Below are positions 34,045 through 41,749 of a stretch of DNA of 64,000 nucleotides, in pieces. The position numbers were made by a program, and so were the translations under genes. Source of the DNA: Streptomyces sp. CB01580 (GTDB lineage: Bacteria; Actinomycetota; Actinomycetes; Streptomycetales; Streptomycetaceae). The stretch is from contig NZ_LIXJ01000005.1 of NCBI RefSeq assembly GCF_001905795.1, forward strand, positions 124,001 through 188,000, given 5' to 3'. Below the pieces are notes generated by a model. That model did not search any database. It worked only from the letters and a program-made list of their open reading frames with translations, and was not told the origin of the DNA. The first letter of the stretch is position 1; each line of letters begins with the position of its first letter.

Positions 34045-34665
34045 TCAGGAAACTTCAGCGGGCCCGGGCAGGAAGATCCGGTCCAGGTGGTGGGCGAGCA
34101 CTCCGGCGGCCGACTCCGCACTGCGCTGGCCGACGAGCACTCCGGTGCCGAGCCCGGCGGACATGGCGAGCAGCCCTACGGCCGTCGCACGGGGGTCCAC
34201 GCCGGGCCGCAGGCGCCCTTGTTCCGCCGCCTGCCCGAGCAGACCGGCCACGGTGTCCTCGGCGGTGTCGGGGTCCTTGATGAACGGCTGGGCGGCGAGG
34301 GCTTCGTCGGTCACGGCCAGGACCGCGTACGACGTGTACAGGTGGTGGAAGACGCGGCTCTCCTCGTCGACGGGCAGGGCCGCCGCCAGCAGCGCCTCGA
34401 TGACCGCGCGCGCTCCCGGATCGGTCCCGGCGGCCCGTACCCGGGCGGCCACCCGTTCCCCGAAGCGCTCGGTGAGATACCGGAGTCCGAAGAGGAGCAG
34501 TTTCTCCTTGGACTCGAAGTAGTACTGCACCAGCCGGAGGGACACGCCCGCCTCCGCCGCCACGTCGCGCATCCCCACCGCGTGGAGGCCGAGCCGTCCG
34601 GCGGCCCGGACGAGTGCCGCCGCGATCTCGGTCCTTCGCTCCTCGTGGTCCACACGCTTGGGCAT
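34045..34665 (-). CDS. TetR/AcrR family regulator
   Basis: The 206-residue protein starts MPKRVDHEERRTEIAAALVR; helix-turn-helix at about residues 28-52 (GMRDVAAEAGVSLRLVQYYF, ESKEKLL) and a C-terminal BetI-like ligand domain. ATG 34665 is 120 bp from the divergent hydrolase start. Between them lies a perfect 38-bp palindrome with the correct size and symmetry for two TetR dimers; repression of both genes is very likely. Confidence 0.93.
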   Translation of the reverse strand: MPKRVDHEERRTEIAAALVRAAGRLGLHAVGMRDVAAEAGVSLRLVQYYFESKEKLLLFGLRYLTERFGERVAARVRAAGTDPGARAVIEALLAAALPVDEESRVFHHLYTSYAVLAVTDEALAAQPFIKDPDTAEDTVAGLLGQAAEQGRLRPGVDPRATAVGLLAMSAGLGTGVLVGQRSAESAAGVLAHHLDRIFLPGPAEVS

Positions 34666-34721
34666 CGTTCGGCTCTCCGCTCCTCGGCCGGCAGTGCGCA
34701 GGCGACCTCCTGCCCTTTTGA

Positions 34722-34759
34722 TGATACGACCGTACCACCATCGTGGTACGGTCGTATCA
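34722..34759. promoter_or_regulatory. 38-bp perfect inverted-repeat TetR operator
   Basis: TGATACGACCGTACCAC (34722-34738) and GTGGTACGGTCGTATCA (34743-34759) are perfect 17-bp arms around CATC. Each arm contains TACGACCGTA, itself palindromic apart from the central two bases, so the site looks like two TetR-dimer sites in tandem. It lies between the divergent TetR and hydrolase starts. Confidence 0.85.
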
Positions 34760-34785
34760 CAAAGATCGACTACCCGGAGGTGGCC

Positions 34786-35733
34786 ATGTCCTCGTCCGCA
34801 GCAGCCCGTCCCCAGGCCGATGTCGGCCGCTTCGTCAGCGACGCCTCGCGCGAGCGCTACTTCGCCGCCTGCGACGCGGTCTACGCGCTGGGCGCACCCG
34901 CGTCCTGGGAGGGGGACGTGGAGACGTCCTTCGCGACCACGCACGTCTACCGCTACGAACCCGCCGACCCGGCCGCCCGTGACCGCACCCCTGTCGTCCT
35001 CGTGCACGGCGCGGGCAGTTGTTCCGCCATGTGGTACCCGAACACCGCCGACCTCGGCGGGGAGCGGCCCGTCTACGCGCTCGACACCCCGGGCGACCCC
35101 GGCCGCAGCGTCCAGCGCGCCCCCATCCACCAGCCCGAGCGCGCCGCGCAGTGGCTCGACGAGGCCCTCGCCGGGCTCGGGCTCGACCGGGTCCACCTCG
35201 TCGGCAGCTCGTACGGCGGCTGGCTCGCCCTGAACCAGGCGCACTTGAGGTCCGAGCGCCTGGCCTCGGTCACGCTGCTCGACCCGGGCGGCCTGGAGAA
35301 GGTGGGGTTGCGCTTCTTCATCTGGATCTTCGCGAGCCTTTTCGCCACCTTCGCCCCCAAGGCGTTGCGACCCCGCCTGGCCTCGTGGCTGGAGCAGCCG
35401 GTGCTCGTCGTACCGGAACTGCGCGCCATGATCAGGACCGGGGTCCGCGCCTACCGGATACGCCGCCCTGCTCCCCTCCCCTTGTCCGACGCCGAACTGG
35501 CCGGCGTCAGCACGCCGTTGTATCTCCTCATGGGCAGGCGAAGCCTGCTCGTGCACCCGCAGCGGCAGGCGGAGCGCGTGCCGCGACTGCTTCCGGGCGC
35601 GCGGGCCGAGATCCTGGCCGACACCGGGCACGGACCTCAGATCGACCACGCCGAGCGAACCAACCGCCTCGTGCTGGACTTCATGGACGCCGTGGAGCGC
35701 GGCGTGCCGGAGAGCACCGGACGAAGCCTCTAG
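34786..35733 (+). CDS. Alpha/beta fold hydrolase
   Basis: A 315-residue hydrolase: oxyanion loop VLVHGAGSCSAMWYPN, ALDTPGDPGRS, nucleophile elbow VGSSYGGWLAL, acid position in LLMGRRSLLVHPQ (the usual Asp is not evident there) and TGHGPQIDHAERTNR with the His. Fold members include esterases and lactonases. ATG 34786 has GGAGG five bases upstream. Divergence from a TetR gene across a 38-bp operator indicates induction by a small molecule, perhaps its substrate. Confidence 0.9.
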   Translation: MSSSAAARPQADVGRFVSDASRERYFAACDAVYALGAPASWEGDVETSFATTHVYRYEPADPAARDRTPVVLVHGAGSCSAMWYPNTADLGGERPVYALDTPGDPGRSVQRAPIHQPERAAQWLDEALAGLGLDRVHLVGSSYGGWLALNQAHLRSERLASVTLLDPGGLEKVGLRFFIWIFASLFATFAPKALRPRLASWLEQPVLVVPELRAMIRTGVRAYRIRRPAPLPLSDAELAGVSTPLYLLMGRRSLLVHPQRQAERVPRLLPGARAEILADTGHGPQIDHAERTNRLVLDFMDAVERGVPESTGRSL

Positions 35734-35802
35734 GTGTATTGCCCTGTGAGGTTGCGAAAGCAGCGTCGTCCGCCCGAAGGGCGGGGACTTCGAAACACGC
35801 CC

Positions 35803-35875
35803 CAGTGCCGTGACCGGCAAGATGTGCACGGAAGAAGCGTCGTCGGGTCCGGACGCCCGCAAGGATGCAGGCTTC
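35803..35875 (+). mobile_element. Type A MITE relic, left end
   Basis: AGTGCCGTGACCGGCAAG (35804-35821) equals the left end of the element at 19323, and the following 50 bp (CGGAAGAAGCGTCGTCGGGT, CCCGCAAGGATGCAGG) are a diverged version of its left interior. The right end is missing. Confidence 0.55.
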
Positions 35876-35887
35876 CGGACCCGCGCT

Positions 35888-36691
35888 CTACTGCCAGGTC
35901 GCGGTGTCGGGGTCGATGCCGTGGGCACGCGCGCAGGCGTCGACGATTCGACGGAACCACGTGGCGAGGCCGGCGCGGATGCCGTCGTAGTGGGCGGCAA
36001 ATGCCGGATCGGTCTCATACATGCGGCCGAGACAGACCTGCATCTGCCTGGTGAGGGGAAAGTACGAAGCAAAGACTTCGCGGTGCCGCTCGACGAGTTG
36101 ATTCGCCTCCGGGCTACCAGGTGTGACGCCGACGTCCATCGCATCCCCGAGGGCGCGCTCGAGGTCGGCCATGGCGTCGGCGATGGTCTGCCATTCCTCC
36201 GGACCTCGAGAGGCGGAGCGCTCGGCGTACTGCCGCCATTGCGTCGTGTCTCCGTAGCGCTGACGGGCTTGGTCGGGCCAGTCCGGGTTCCACTGGGGGC
36301 CGAAGATCGCGGCCTGCTGCTCGACGGTCAGCAGCAGGCCGCGCTCGTGGGCGTCGATCATCCGATCCAGTCCGGCGCCGAGCTGCTGGAGGCGGTCGAT
36401 CCGTTCAGCAACCTGGGTGCGCTGCGCGCGCAATGCGCCGGGCACGTCTGCGGTCGAGTCGTCCAGGACGGCCCGGATCCTGTCCAGGCCGAGACCGAGC
36501 TCGCGGTAGACGACGATGCGGTGCAGCCGTTCCAGATCACCGGCGGTGTAGAGCCGGTATCCGGCAGCCGTGCGCAGCGACGGCCGCGCCAGACCGATGT
36601 CGTCCCAGTGGTGCAGCGCGCGGACTGTCACGTCCAGTCGCGTCGAGACCTGACCGACAGTCAGGCCATCGGCGGCAGTGGCATCAGGCAT
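35888..36691 (-). CDS. MerR family regulator with TipAS-like ligand domain
   Basis: The 267-residue protein has an N-terminal MerR winged helix (LTVGQVSTRLDVTVRALHHW, RTAAGYRLYTAGDLERLHRI), a dimerisation coiled coil (LRAQRTQVAERIDRLQQLGA) and a C-terminal helical domain like TipAS, which binds thiopeptide-type antibiotics in TipA (TQWRQYAERSASRGPEEWQT, MYETDPAFAAHYD). ATG 36691 is inside the end of the VOC gene (8-bp overlap); ATG 36700 is an alternative. The operon's promoter at 37237 has the form MerR proteins use, so the regulator likely activates its own operon. Confidence 0.9.
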   Translation of the reverse strand: MPDATAADGLTVGQVSTRLDVTVRALHHWDDIGLARPSLRTAAGYRLYTAGDLERLHRIVVYRELGLGLDRIRAVLDDSTADVPGALRAQRTQVAERIDRLQQLGAGLDRMIDAHERGLLLTVEQQAAIFGPQWNPDWPDQARQRYGDTTQWRQYAERSASRGPEEWQTIADAMADLERALGDAMDVGVTPGSPEANQLVERHREVFASYFPLTRQMQVCLGRMYETDPAFAAHYDGIRAGLATWFRRIVDACARAHGIDPDTATWQ

Positions 36692-37220
36692 GCTCCCCAT
36701 TGTCGCCGCGGCCGTCGCCCGGTGGGGTGATCCCGATGGCTTCAAGGTTCCGCGCCTCCTGACTGGCCGGATCAAAGGGCTTCGCCGCGGTGAAAACGAT
36801 CCGTGCGTTCTCGGGGGTGATCACCTCCACGTCGCGGGTGTTCCAGGGAGTGTCCCGCGGACCGTCGACCGAGTTCGGGCGCAACGCACGACAGGCCTCG
36901 ACAAGGGAATCGACCTGGCTGAGCACGCCGGCGAAACTGAAGCTCATCGCTGGTGCCCGCTCCGGAACGCTCGCCGCCGTGACGAGGAGTACGTCCTGGA
37001 ACGCCCACCGGCGCAGATGCACCAGCGTGCCGGGGATGCTGAACAGCTCGAAGAACCCGAGCCCACGAGTCCAGAAGTCCACCGACGCCGCCAAATCGCT
37101 CGTGGGGATCGTCACGAACGCGGGCATTCCATAGATGCCGCGGAACGGCTCCGGCGGAACCGCATCCGGGCCGGGATCGGGCACGGGACTCATCTCGAAC
37201 GCGTTGTAGTAGTCGCTCAT
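36684..37220 (-). CDS. VOC (glyoxalase/bleomycin-resistance) family protein
   Basis: The 178-residue protein has one VOC module (FRGIYGMPAFVTIPTSDLAA, VDFWTRGLGFFELFSIPGTL, VSFSFAGVLSQVD-like middle, then DVEVITPENARIVFTAAKPF). VOC proteins act as metal-dependent lyases/dioxygenases or bind antibiotics such as bleomycin. ATG 37220 follows AGGTGGGG. It is the first gene of an operon with the MerR/TipAS regulator, which suggests a drug- or toxin-induced protective role. Confidence 0.85.
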   Translation of the reverse strand: MSDYYNAFEMSPVPDPGPDAVPPEPFRGIYGMPAFVTIPTSDLAASVDFWTRGLGFFELFSIPGTLVHLRRWAFQDVLLVTAASVPERAPAMSFSFAGVLSQVDSLVEACRALRPNSVDGPRDTPWNTRDVEVITPENARIVFTAAKPFDPASQEARNLEAIGITPPGDGRGDNGEHA

Positions 37221-37236
37221 GCACCCCACCTTTCAG

Positions 37237-37258
37237 CCTCACGCAACGTGAGGGTCAA
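37237..37258 (-). promoter_or_regulatory. MerR-type promoter with palindrome
   Basis: On the minus strand TTGACC (37258-37253) is followed by CCTCACG-TTG-CGTGAGG, a perfect 7-3-7 repeat placed in the spacer, as in promoters remodelled by MerR activators. It stands 17-38 bp upstream of the VOC start and controls VOC-MerR. Confidence 0.75.
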
Positions 37259-37502
37259 GCCGGGCCCGTGATCCCCGCCCCGCTCCGACGATGCGACACA
37301 TCCCGTCGCCTCCATGGAGGTCAATCCGACGGGTCATCATCCTCACCCTGACGCATGGGTTTACGCGCGCCCGGCCACGCGACCGTGTCGGTCCTGGGAC
37401 ATGTTCCGCGAGGGCCGAGGGGCAGGAGCCGTATCGATCACGGTTCCGGCGTCCGACGAGGGGCACCCGCGGGGCCATCGATCAAGGCAAGGAGTGTTCA
37501 GG

Positions 37503-37610
37503 ATGCGCAGGAACCGGAAGTTCGCCATCACTGTCGCCGCCACCGTACTGACAGGTGCCGCCGGTCTCGCGGCTTGTGCGAGGGCAGCGTTCAGTCGCCG
37601 TTCGTCCTGA
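37503..37610 (+). pseudogene. Lipoprotein gene fragment (signal peptide only)
   Basis: ATG 37503, after AAGGAG at some distance, opens MRRNRKFAITVAATVLTGAA followed by GLAAC, a complete lipoprotein signal with lipobox. After ten more residues a stop occurs and the sequence continues as the antisense of the MazG relic. The mature protein is gone. Confidence 0.55.
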
Positions 37611-37897
37611 TCGGAGTTCCGTGTTCGTTGCGCTCGTACGTGCGCTGGGCGTTCTTCTCGATCTTCCGGGCGGCCTCGGAGTCGAGGTCCAGTCCGTTCA
37701 TTTCCGCCAGGGCAGTCAGGTAGAGGAAGACGTCGGCCAGTTCTTCCCCCAGGTCCGGGAGACCTTTGCGCCAGGCGGTGAAGGCTTCGCCGACCTCGGC
37801 CGTGAGGAGCCCGAACTCCAGGGAGATGTCGGTGGTGTTGAAGCCCTTGACGAGCTTGTCTCCCAGGCGGGCTTCTGGGCGGATGAGATGTCCACGA
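37591..37897 (-). pseudogene. MazG-like nucleotide pyrophosphohydrolase, frameshifted
   Basis: The minus strand encodes GFNTTDISLEFGLLTAEVGE, AFTAWRKGLPDLGEELADVF and LYLTALAEMNGLDLDSEAAR, the E-x-x-E ... E-x-x-D metal-binding pattern of MazG-type all-alpha NTP pyrophosphohydrolases. The N-terminal MDISSAQKPAWE lies in another frame: one base is missing near 37866 (GAGACAAGCTC where GAG-AAC-AAG-CTC is expected). Start GTG 37897 follows GGAGGA. The upstream edge is 40 bp from the IS1380 relic. Confidence 0.75.
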
Positions 37898-37937
37898 CTC
37901 CTCCGGAGCGGTGCAGCGGGTGCTGTCGCAGCCTAAG

Positions 37938-38130
37938 CCTCGATCCACCGACGTGATGCCTGGGAGATAGGTGTCGGGACGTAAGAGATACCTCGTGACC
38001 TGTGATGATGGGCTTGTCGAAGCCTTCTTCACGCACGATCGGCGAGGCATCTCGTGGGTGAAGCCATCCCATGCTGCTTCAGCGGTTTCTGTCTGGTTCG
38101 ACGGAGCGAATCTGACTGCGGACGCGGTCT
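37938..38130 (+). mobile_element. IS1380-family left-end relic
   Basis: Starts with the IS terminal repeat CCTCGATCCACCGACG and contains the transposase N-terminus (SHAASAVSVWFDGANLTADA versus SHAASAVSAVFDDSNL in the next copy). Similarity stops near 38130, just before the acetyltransferase gene. Confidence 0.65.
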
Positions 38131-38197
38131 GTTGCCGGTGGTCCGGCTGGCGGGTTGGGCTGACCACCGTGGTGCACCAGACCGGTATCGTGAGGAA

Positions 38198-38773
38198 ATG
38201 ACCTCACCTGACCGTAGCTCAGCCGAACGTGAGGCAGCGGAGGCAATCACCTATCGCGTGGCGGAGAGCGAGAGAGACAAGTCCGCCGTCATCACGGGCG
38301 AGTTCAGCTCGGATACCGTCTTCGAAGTGGTCGGTTCCGAGGGCGGGTTCACCATTCGACCCGTCCGGCTGGACCCGCCGATTCACAAGGTCTTCCCCGA
38401 CGACGGGCCCGAGGCCGCCGATGAGACATCGGAGGGCAAGCGGCGGTTTGTCGCGCTGCATGGCGAACTCGTATGCGGCTATGTCGATACGGAGTATGAG
38501 CCCTGGAACCGGCGGCTGATCATTGCCGATATCGAGGTGGCTGGGCCGTACCAGGGCCGGGGAATCGGGCGGACACTCATGAGTTACGCCATCGGTTGGG
38601 CCCGGGAATGCAGTGCCGGGCACGTGTGGCTGGAAGTGACGAACATCAACGCTCCGGCCATCCGCGCCTATCAGCGGATGGGGTTCACCTTCTGCGGTCT
38701 GGACACTTCTCTCTACCGCGGTACCGAGTCCGAGAGGGAGACGGCACTGTACATGAGCCTCTTCCTCGACTGA
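38198..38773 (+). CDS. sat: Streptothricin (nourseothricin) N-acetyltransferase homologue
   Basis: The 191-residue GNAT protein follows the streptothricin acetyltransferases of Streptomyces (STAT/NAT1) along its length: FSSDTVFEVVGSEGGFTIRP, LDPPIHKVFPDD, WNRRLIIADIEVAGPYQGRG (acetyl-CoA loop, continuing IGRTLM), HVWLEVTNINAPAIRAYQRM, GFTFCGLDTSLYRG and ALYMSLFLD at the end. These enzymes inactivate streptothricins by acetylating the beta-lysine chain. ATG 38198 gives the correct N-terminus although its GAGG is only two bases away. The gene lies between an IS1380 relic and an IS1380 copy whose left end abuts the stop codon, so it looks mobilised. Activity is inferred. Confidence 0.82.
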   Translation: MTSPDRSSAEREAAEAITYRVAESERDKSAVITGEFSSDTVFEVVGSEGGFTIRPVRLDPPIHKVFPDDGPEAADETSEGKRRFVALHGELVCGYVDTEYEPWNRRLIIADIEVAGPYQGRGIGRTLMSYAIGWARECSAGHVWLEVTNINAPAIRAYQRMGFTFCGLDTSLYRGTESERETALYMSLFLD

Positions 38774-38888
38774 TCCGCTGGCCGGTAGCCGGTCCAGCGC
38801 TTGGACATGGAGACGCGGATGTCCTCTGAGCTGGGACGATGGGACTTCCTACGGTTCCACGTCCGCAGAGCAAGAGGACACTCGCGAG

Positions 38889-39917
38889 ATGCGATCTTCC
38901 CATGCCGCTTCAGCGGTGTCCGCCGTGTTCGATGACTCGAATCTGATCGCGCATGCCGGGCTGGTCCCGGTGATGTGGCTGGCCGAGCGGTGTGGGCTGT
39001 CGGACCTGGTGGCCGAGAAGGTGAAGCTGACCGGGACGACGAACGGTGCGGGGGCTGCGGCGGACGCCAAGGTCAGCAGCATCGTGGTCGGCATGGCAGC
39101 GGGCGCGGACAGCATCGACGACTTGGACGTGCTGCGGCACGGGGCGATACCGATGCTGTTCGGCGGCATCCGCGCCCCGTCCACCCTGGGCACCTTCCTT
39201 CGCGCGTTCACCCACGGTCACGCCCTTCAACTCCATGCCGTGCACCGCGGGTTCCTGGCCGCGCTTGCCGCGCACACTCCACTGCTGCCTGGCTCTGGAG
39301 AGAAGGCGTTCATTGATGTCGACTCCACCCACAAGCGGGTCTACGGCCGGGCCAAGCAAGGCGCCGAGTACGGCCGGTTCAAGGGCATCCGCACCCTGCA
39401 CCCCCTGCTCGCCACGATCTGCACCCCGCACTCCCGGCCGGTAATCGCCACAGCACGTATGCGCCGCGGCAAGGCAGCCGATTCCCGCGGGGCCCCGAAG
39501 TTCGTCAGTGAGGCGCTGGCCACCGCCGCCGAGGCGGGCTGCACCGGCACCCGGGTCCTGCGAGCGGACTCGCAGTTCTACAACGCCGCGGTGATCTCCG
39601 CCTGCCGCCGGGCCGGAGCCCACTTCTCGATCACCTGCGGGATGAACCCCTCTATCAAACGGGCCGTCCTCAGCATTCCCGACCAGGCCTGGCAGCCGAT
39701 CACGTACCCGACCGCGGTGCCCGATCCCGCCACCGGTGCACTGACCTCGCCCTTCCATACCAAGGCCACCACCGCCACCCTCCGCAGCCACCTGGTCCAG
39801 GTCCCGGCCCGGATCGCCCGCTCCGCCCGCCGCATCACCCTGCGCCTACCGCACAACTGGCCCTGGCAGCACGCCTGGACACACGTGTTCTCCACCGCCC
39901 ACGGACCGGCCGACTGA
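38889..39917 (+). pseudogene. IS1380 transposase with in-frame internal deletion
   Basis: This 342-residue frame is about 80 percent like copy 2 up to YPTAVPDPATG, then jumps to ALTSPFHTKATTATL. About 115 residues present in copy 2 are missing, among them the late acidic region (VEQVIADSKASALAHLPSRK) that holds the last catalytic residue of this DDE family. The frame is kept, but the enzyme should be inactive. Unlike copy 2 it retains the C-terminal HNWPWQHAWTHVFSTAHG extension. Movement would need a transposase in trans, for instance copy 2. Confidence 0.8.
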
Positions 39918-39996
39918 TACGAAAAGTCCCTGCCCACCCCGCCCGCAAGGGCCCGACCGGAACCGAACCGTGGAAGAGCTGGGCAGACAGTGAGGA

Positions 39997-40223
39997 TGTC
40001 AGTGGCTTCTCCGAGGGGTCTGACTCATGGGCAGACGGACGTCGTCGGGCTGTCTTGCGCTGGATCCGTCGATCCACTCGGAGAAGCCACTGACACGCGA
40101 CCGGACGGGCATTCGTGACTTTATAGGAGCTTGGTTCAAAAGCCCCATCACTGTCTTGTCCGCCAGCCCGGCCGGCGCGTGCCGCCCCCGGAACGGACTC
40201 TCGCAAGGACGGACACGACCAGC
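39997..40223 (+). ncRNA. Candidate IS110 bridge RNA region
   Basis: The long non-coding left end holds TGTCAGTGGCTTCTCCGAG (39997-40015) and its exact reverse complement (40077-40095), 19-bp arms around a 61-nt loop. In IS110 elements of this layout the left end is transcribed into a bridge RNA that pairs with target and donor DNA. The exact RNA ends and its two guide loops were not resolved. Confidence 0.4.
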
Positions 40224-41300
40224 ATGACGCACAACACCCCTCAGATCACCGGCGGAGTCGACACGCACGGCCAGACCCACCACGCCGCGGTGATCGACTC
40301 GGTCGGACGGCACCTGGCCGACCAGGAGTTCCCCGCCACCATCCGCGGCTACCGCGACCTGCTCGACTGGATACGCTCCCACGGCACGCTCGTCGCGGTG
40401 GGGGTGGAGGGCACCGGCGCCTACGGGGCCGAGCTCGCCCGCGTGCTGACCGCCGCAGGGATCACCGTCATCGACGTGGACCGCCCAGACCGCAAGACCC
40501 GTCGGATGAAGGGCAAGTCCGATCCGATCGACGCCTATGCCGCTGCGACGGCCGTGCTGTCGGGCCGGGCCACCGGCGTCCCCAAGAGCCGGGACGGTGG
40601 GGTCGAGGCGGTGCGGGTGCTGCGGATCGCGCGCCGCAGCGCGGTCAAGGCCCGCACCCAGGCCATGAACCAGATCCGCGGGCTGCTCGTCTCGGCGCCC
40701 GCGATGCTGCGCGAACAGGTCGCCGGCCTGGACCGCGCCGCGCTGATACGCACCCTGGCCCGGCTGCGGCCTGGCCATGACCTGTCCCGCCCGCTGGCGG
40801 CTACCCGGGCGGCACTGCGGCGGCTCGCCCGCCGTCACCAGGCCATGGACGCCGAGATCACCGAGCTGGACGCGGAGATCGGCCCGCTGGTCGAGCAGGC
40901 AGCCCCCGCGCTGCTAGAGCTGTTCGGCATCGGACCCGAGACTGCGGGCCAGCTGCTGGTGTCAGCCGGGGACAACCCCGAACGCATGCGATCCGAGGGC
41001 GCATTCGCGCACCTCGCCGGGGTCGCACCGATCCCGGCCTCCTCAGGACGCGCCCACCGCCACCGCCTCAACCGCGGCGGCGACCGGGCCGCCAACAACG
41101 CGCTGCACACCATCGTGCTCACCCGCATGCGCTTCGACGACCGCACCCGCGCCTACGTCGAACGCCGCACCAAGGAAGGCCTGTCCAAGAAAGACATCAT
41201 GCGCTGCCTCAAGCGATTCGTCGCCCGCGAGGTCTACCGCGCCCTGACCACCACACCCACGGAACGAACCACTCAAACCGACCTCGTTCCAGCGGCTTGA
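40224..41300 (+). CDS. IS110 family transposase (DEDD recombinase)
   Basis: The 358-residue protein has the RuvC-like DEDD domain at the N-terminus (GGVDTHGQTHHAAVID with the first Asp, VEGTGAYGAELARVL with the Glu, MKGKSDPIDAYAA with the last acidic pair), a middle coiled coil and the Tnp_20 domain (ELFGIGPETAGQLL, GVAPIPASSGRAHRHRLNRG with the catalytic Ser region). ATG 40224 starts right before the conserved domain. Length and motifs are intact, so it may be active. Confidence 0.95.
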   Translation: MTHNTPQITGGVDTHGQTHHAAVIDSVGRHLADQEFPATIRGYRDLLDWIRSHGTLVAVGVEGTGAYGAELARVLTAAGITVIDVDRPDRKTRRMKGKSDPIDAYAAATAVLSGRATGVPKSRDGGVEAVRVLRIARRSAVKARTQAMNQIRGLLVSAPAMLREQVAGLDRAALIRTLARLRPGHDLSRPLAATRAALRRLARRHQAMDAEITELDAEIGPLVEQAAPALLELFGIGPETAGQLLVSAGDNPERMRSEGAFAHLAGVAPIPASSGRAHRHRLNRGGDRAANNALHTIVLTRMRFDDRTRAYVERRTKEGLSKKDIMRCLKRFVAREVYRALTTTPTERTTQTDLVPAA

Positions 41301-41401
41301 CAACCATAGGAGCATCCAGCGGACACAACCTGCCCTCACCCGGCCGCCCGACCCGAAACCGATCAAAAAACCACTCTCAAACCACCTCGGTGGATCCTGG
41401 C

Positions 41402-41571
41402 TAAGGGCTGTCCCGTAATCCGTGGTGGACCGGTGCGCGGCGTCAGATGTGGCGCATCGCAAGGCGGAGGGGCGTCCGCATACTGGATGTATGCGGACGT
41501 TCCGACAACGCGGCGAGGTGCCGCAACTGTCGTCGCGCACCGGTCCACCACGGATTACGGGACAGCCCTTA
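41402..41571. mobile_element. MITE, type B, intact copy 1
   Basis: 170 bp with perfect 38-bp terminal inverted repeats starting TAAGGGCTGTCCCGTAATCC. The centre carries a perfect 11-bp stem CGTCCGCATAC / GTATGCGGACG with TGGAT loop and the shared core (GCATCGCAAGGCGGAG, TTCCGACAACGCGGCGAGG). No coding capacity. It touches the right end of IS1380 copy 1. Confidence 0.85.
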
Positions 41572-41749
41572 GGCGGGGAGTGGTCTCGGTGGAAGGGGAT
41601 GTGACGGACCGTGAAGAGCAGGCCGACCGCCAGACAATTCGAAGCCTTCCGCTCTCCCGACGGACGCGGTGTACCTCGACCTGACCGGCGGGGCTGTGGC
41701 GTAGGCCGACTCTTGTCACATCGGTCACAGGAGCGATAGGAAGCCGGGT

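Larger units (their letters stand above)
39989..41316 (+). mobile_element. IS110-family element nested in IS1380 copy 1
   Basis: Boundaries come from comparison with the uninterrupted IS1380 copy 2: GGGCAGAC (to 39988) and CCAGCGG (from 41316) are contiguous there. The element is about 1.33 kb, with a 235-bp left non-coding end and only about 16 bp after the transposase, and no terminal inverted repeats or clear target duplication, all as in the IS110 group. Confidence 0.75.
37938..41400 (+). mobile_element. Putative IS1380-bounded transposon carrying a sat-like gene
   Basis: The outer ends are CCTCGATCCACCGACGTG (left) and, as reverse complement, CCAGGATCCACCGAGGTGG (right). Both outer ends are flanked by CTAAG (37933-37937 and 41401-41405), as expected for a duplicated target, while no such pair surrounds the inner IS. 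Inside are an IS1380 left-end relic, the acetyltransferase gene and a nearly complete IS1380 copy interrupted by IS110. A caution: CTAAG also flanks the second IS1380 copy, so it may reflect a preferred target. Confidence 0.5.
38768..41400 (+). mobile_element. IS1380-family element, copy 1, interrupted by IS110
   Basis: From the end of the acetyltransferase gene to the CTAAG at 41401 the sequence parallels IS1380 copy 2 (42296-43975), including untranslated leader (GGGACTTCCTACGGTTCCAC, AGAGCAAGAG) and tail (GGAACCGAACC, GAGCTGGGCAGAC). The parallel breaks at 39989 and resumes at 41317, exactly where an IS110 element sits. The left end (CTGATCCGCTGGCCGG) is diverged. Confidence 0.75.

Noticed and set aside
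34045..36144. Single 699-residue minus-strand protein
   Set aside because: Only its last 206 codons (TetR) are coding; the rest is antisense to the hydrolase gene.
37971..38201. 76-codon ORF as an independent gene
   Set aside because: It is the 5' part of an IS1380 transposase run into unrelated sequence; listed as an IS relic.
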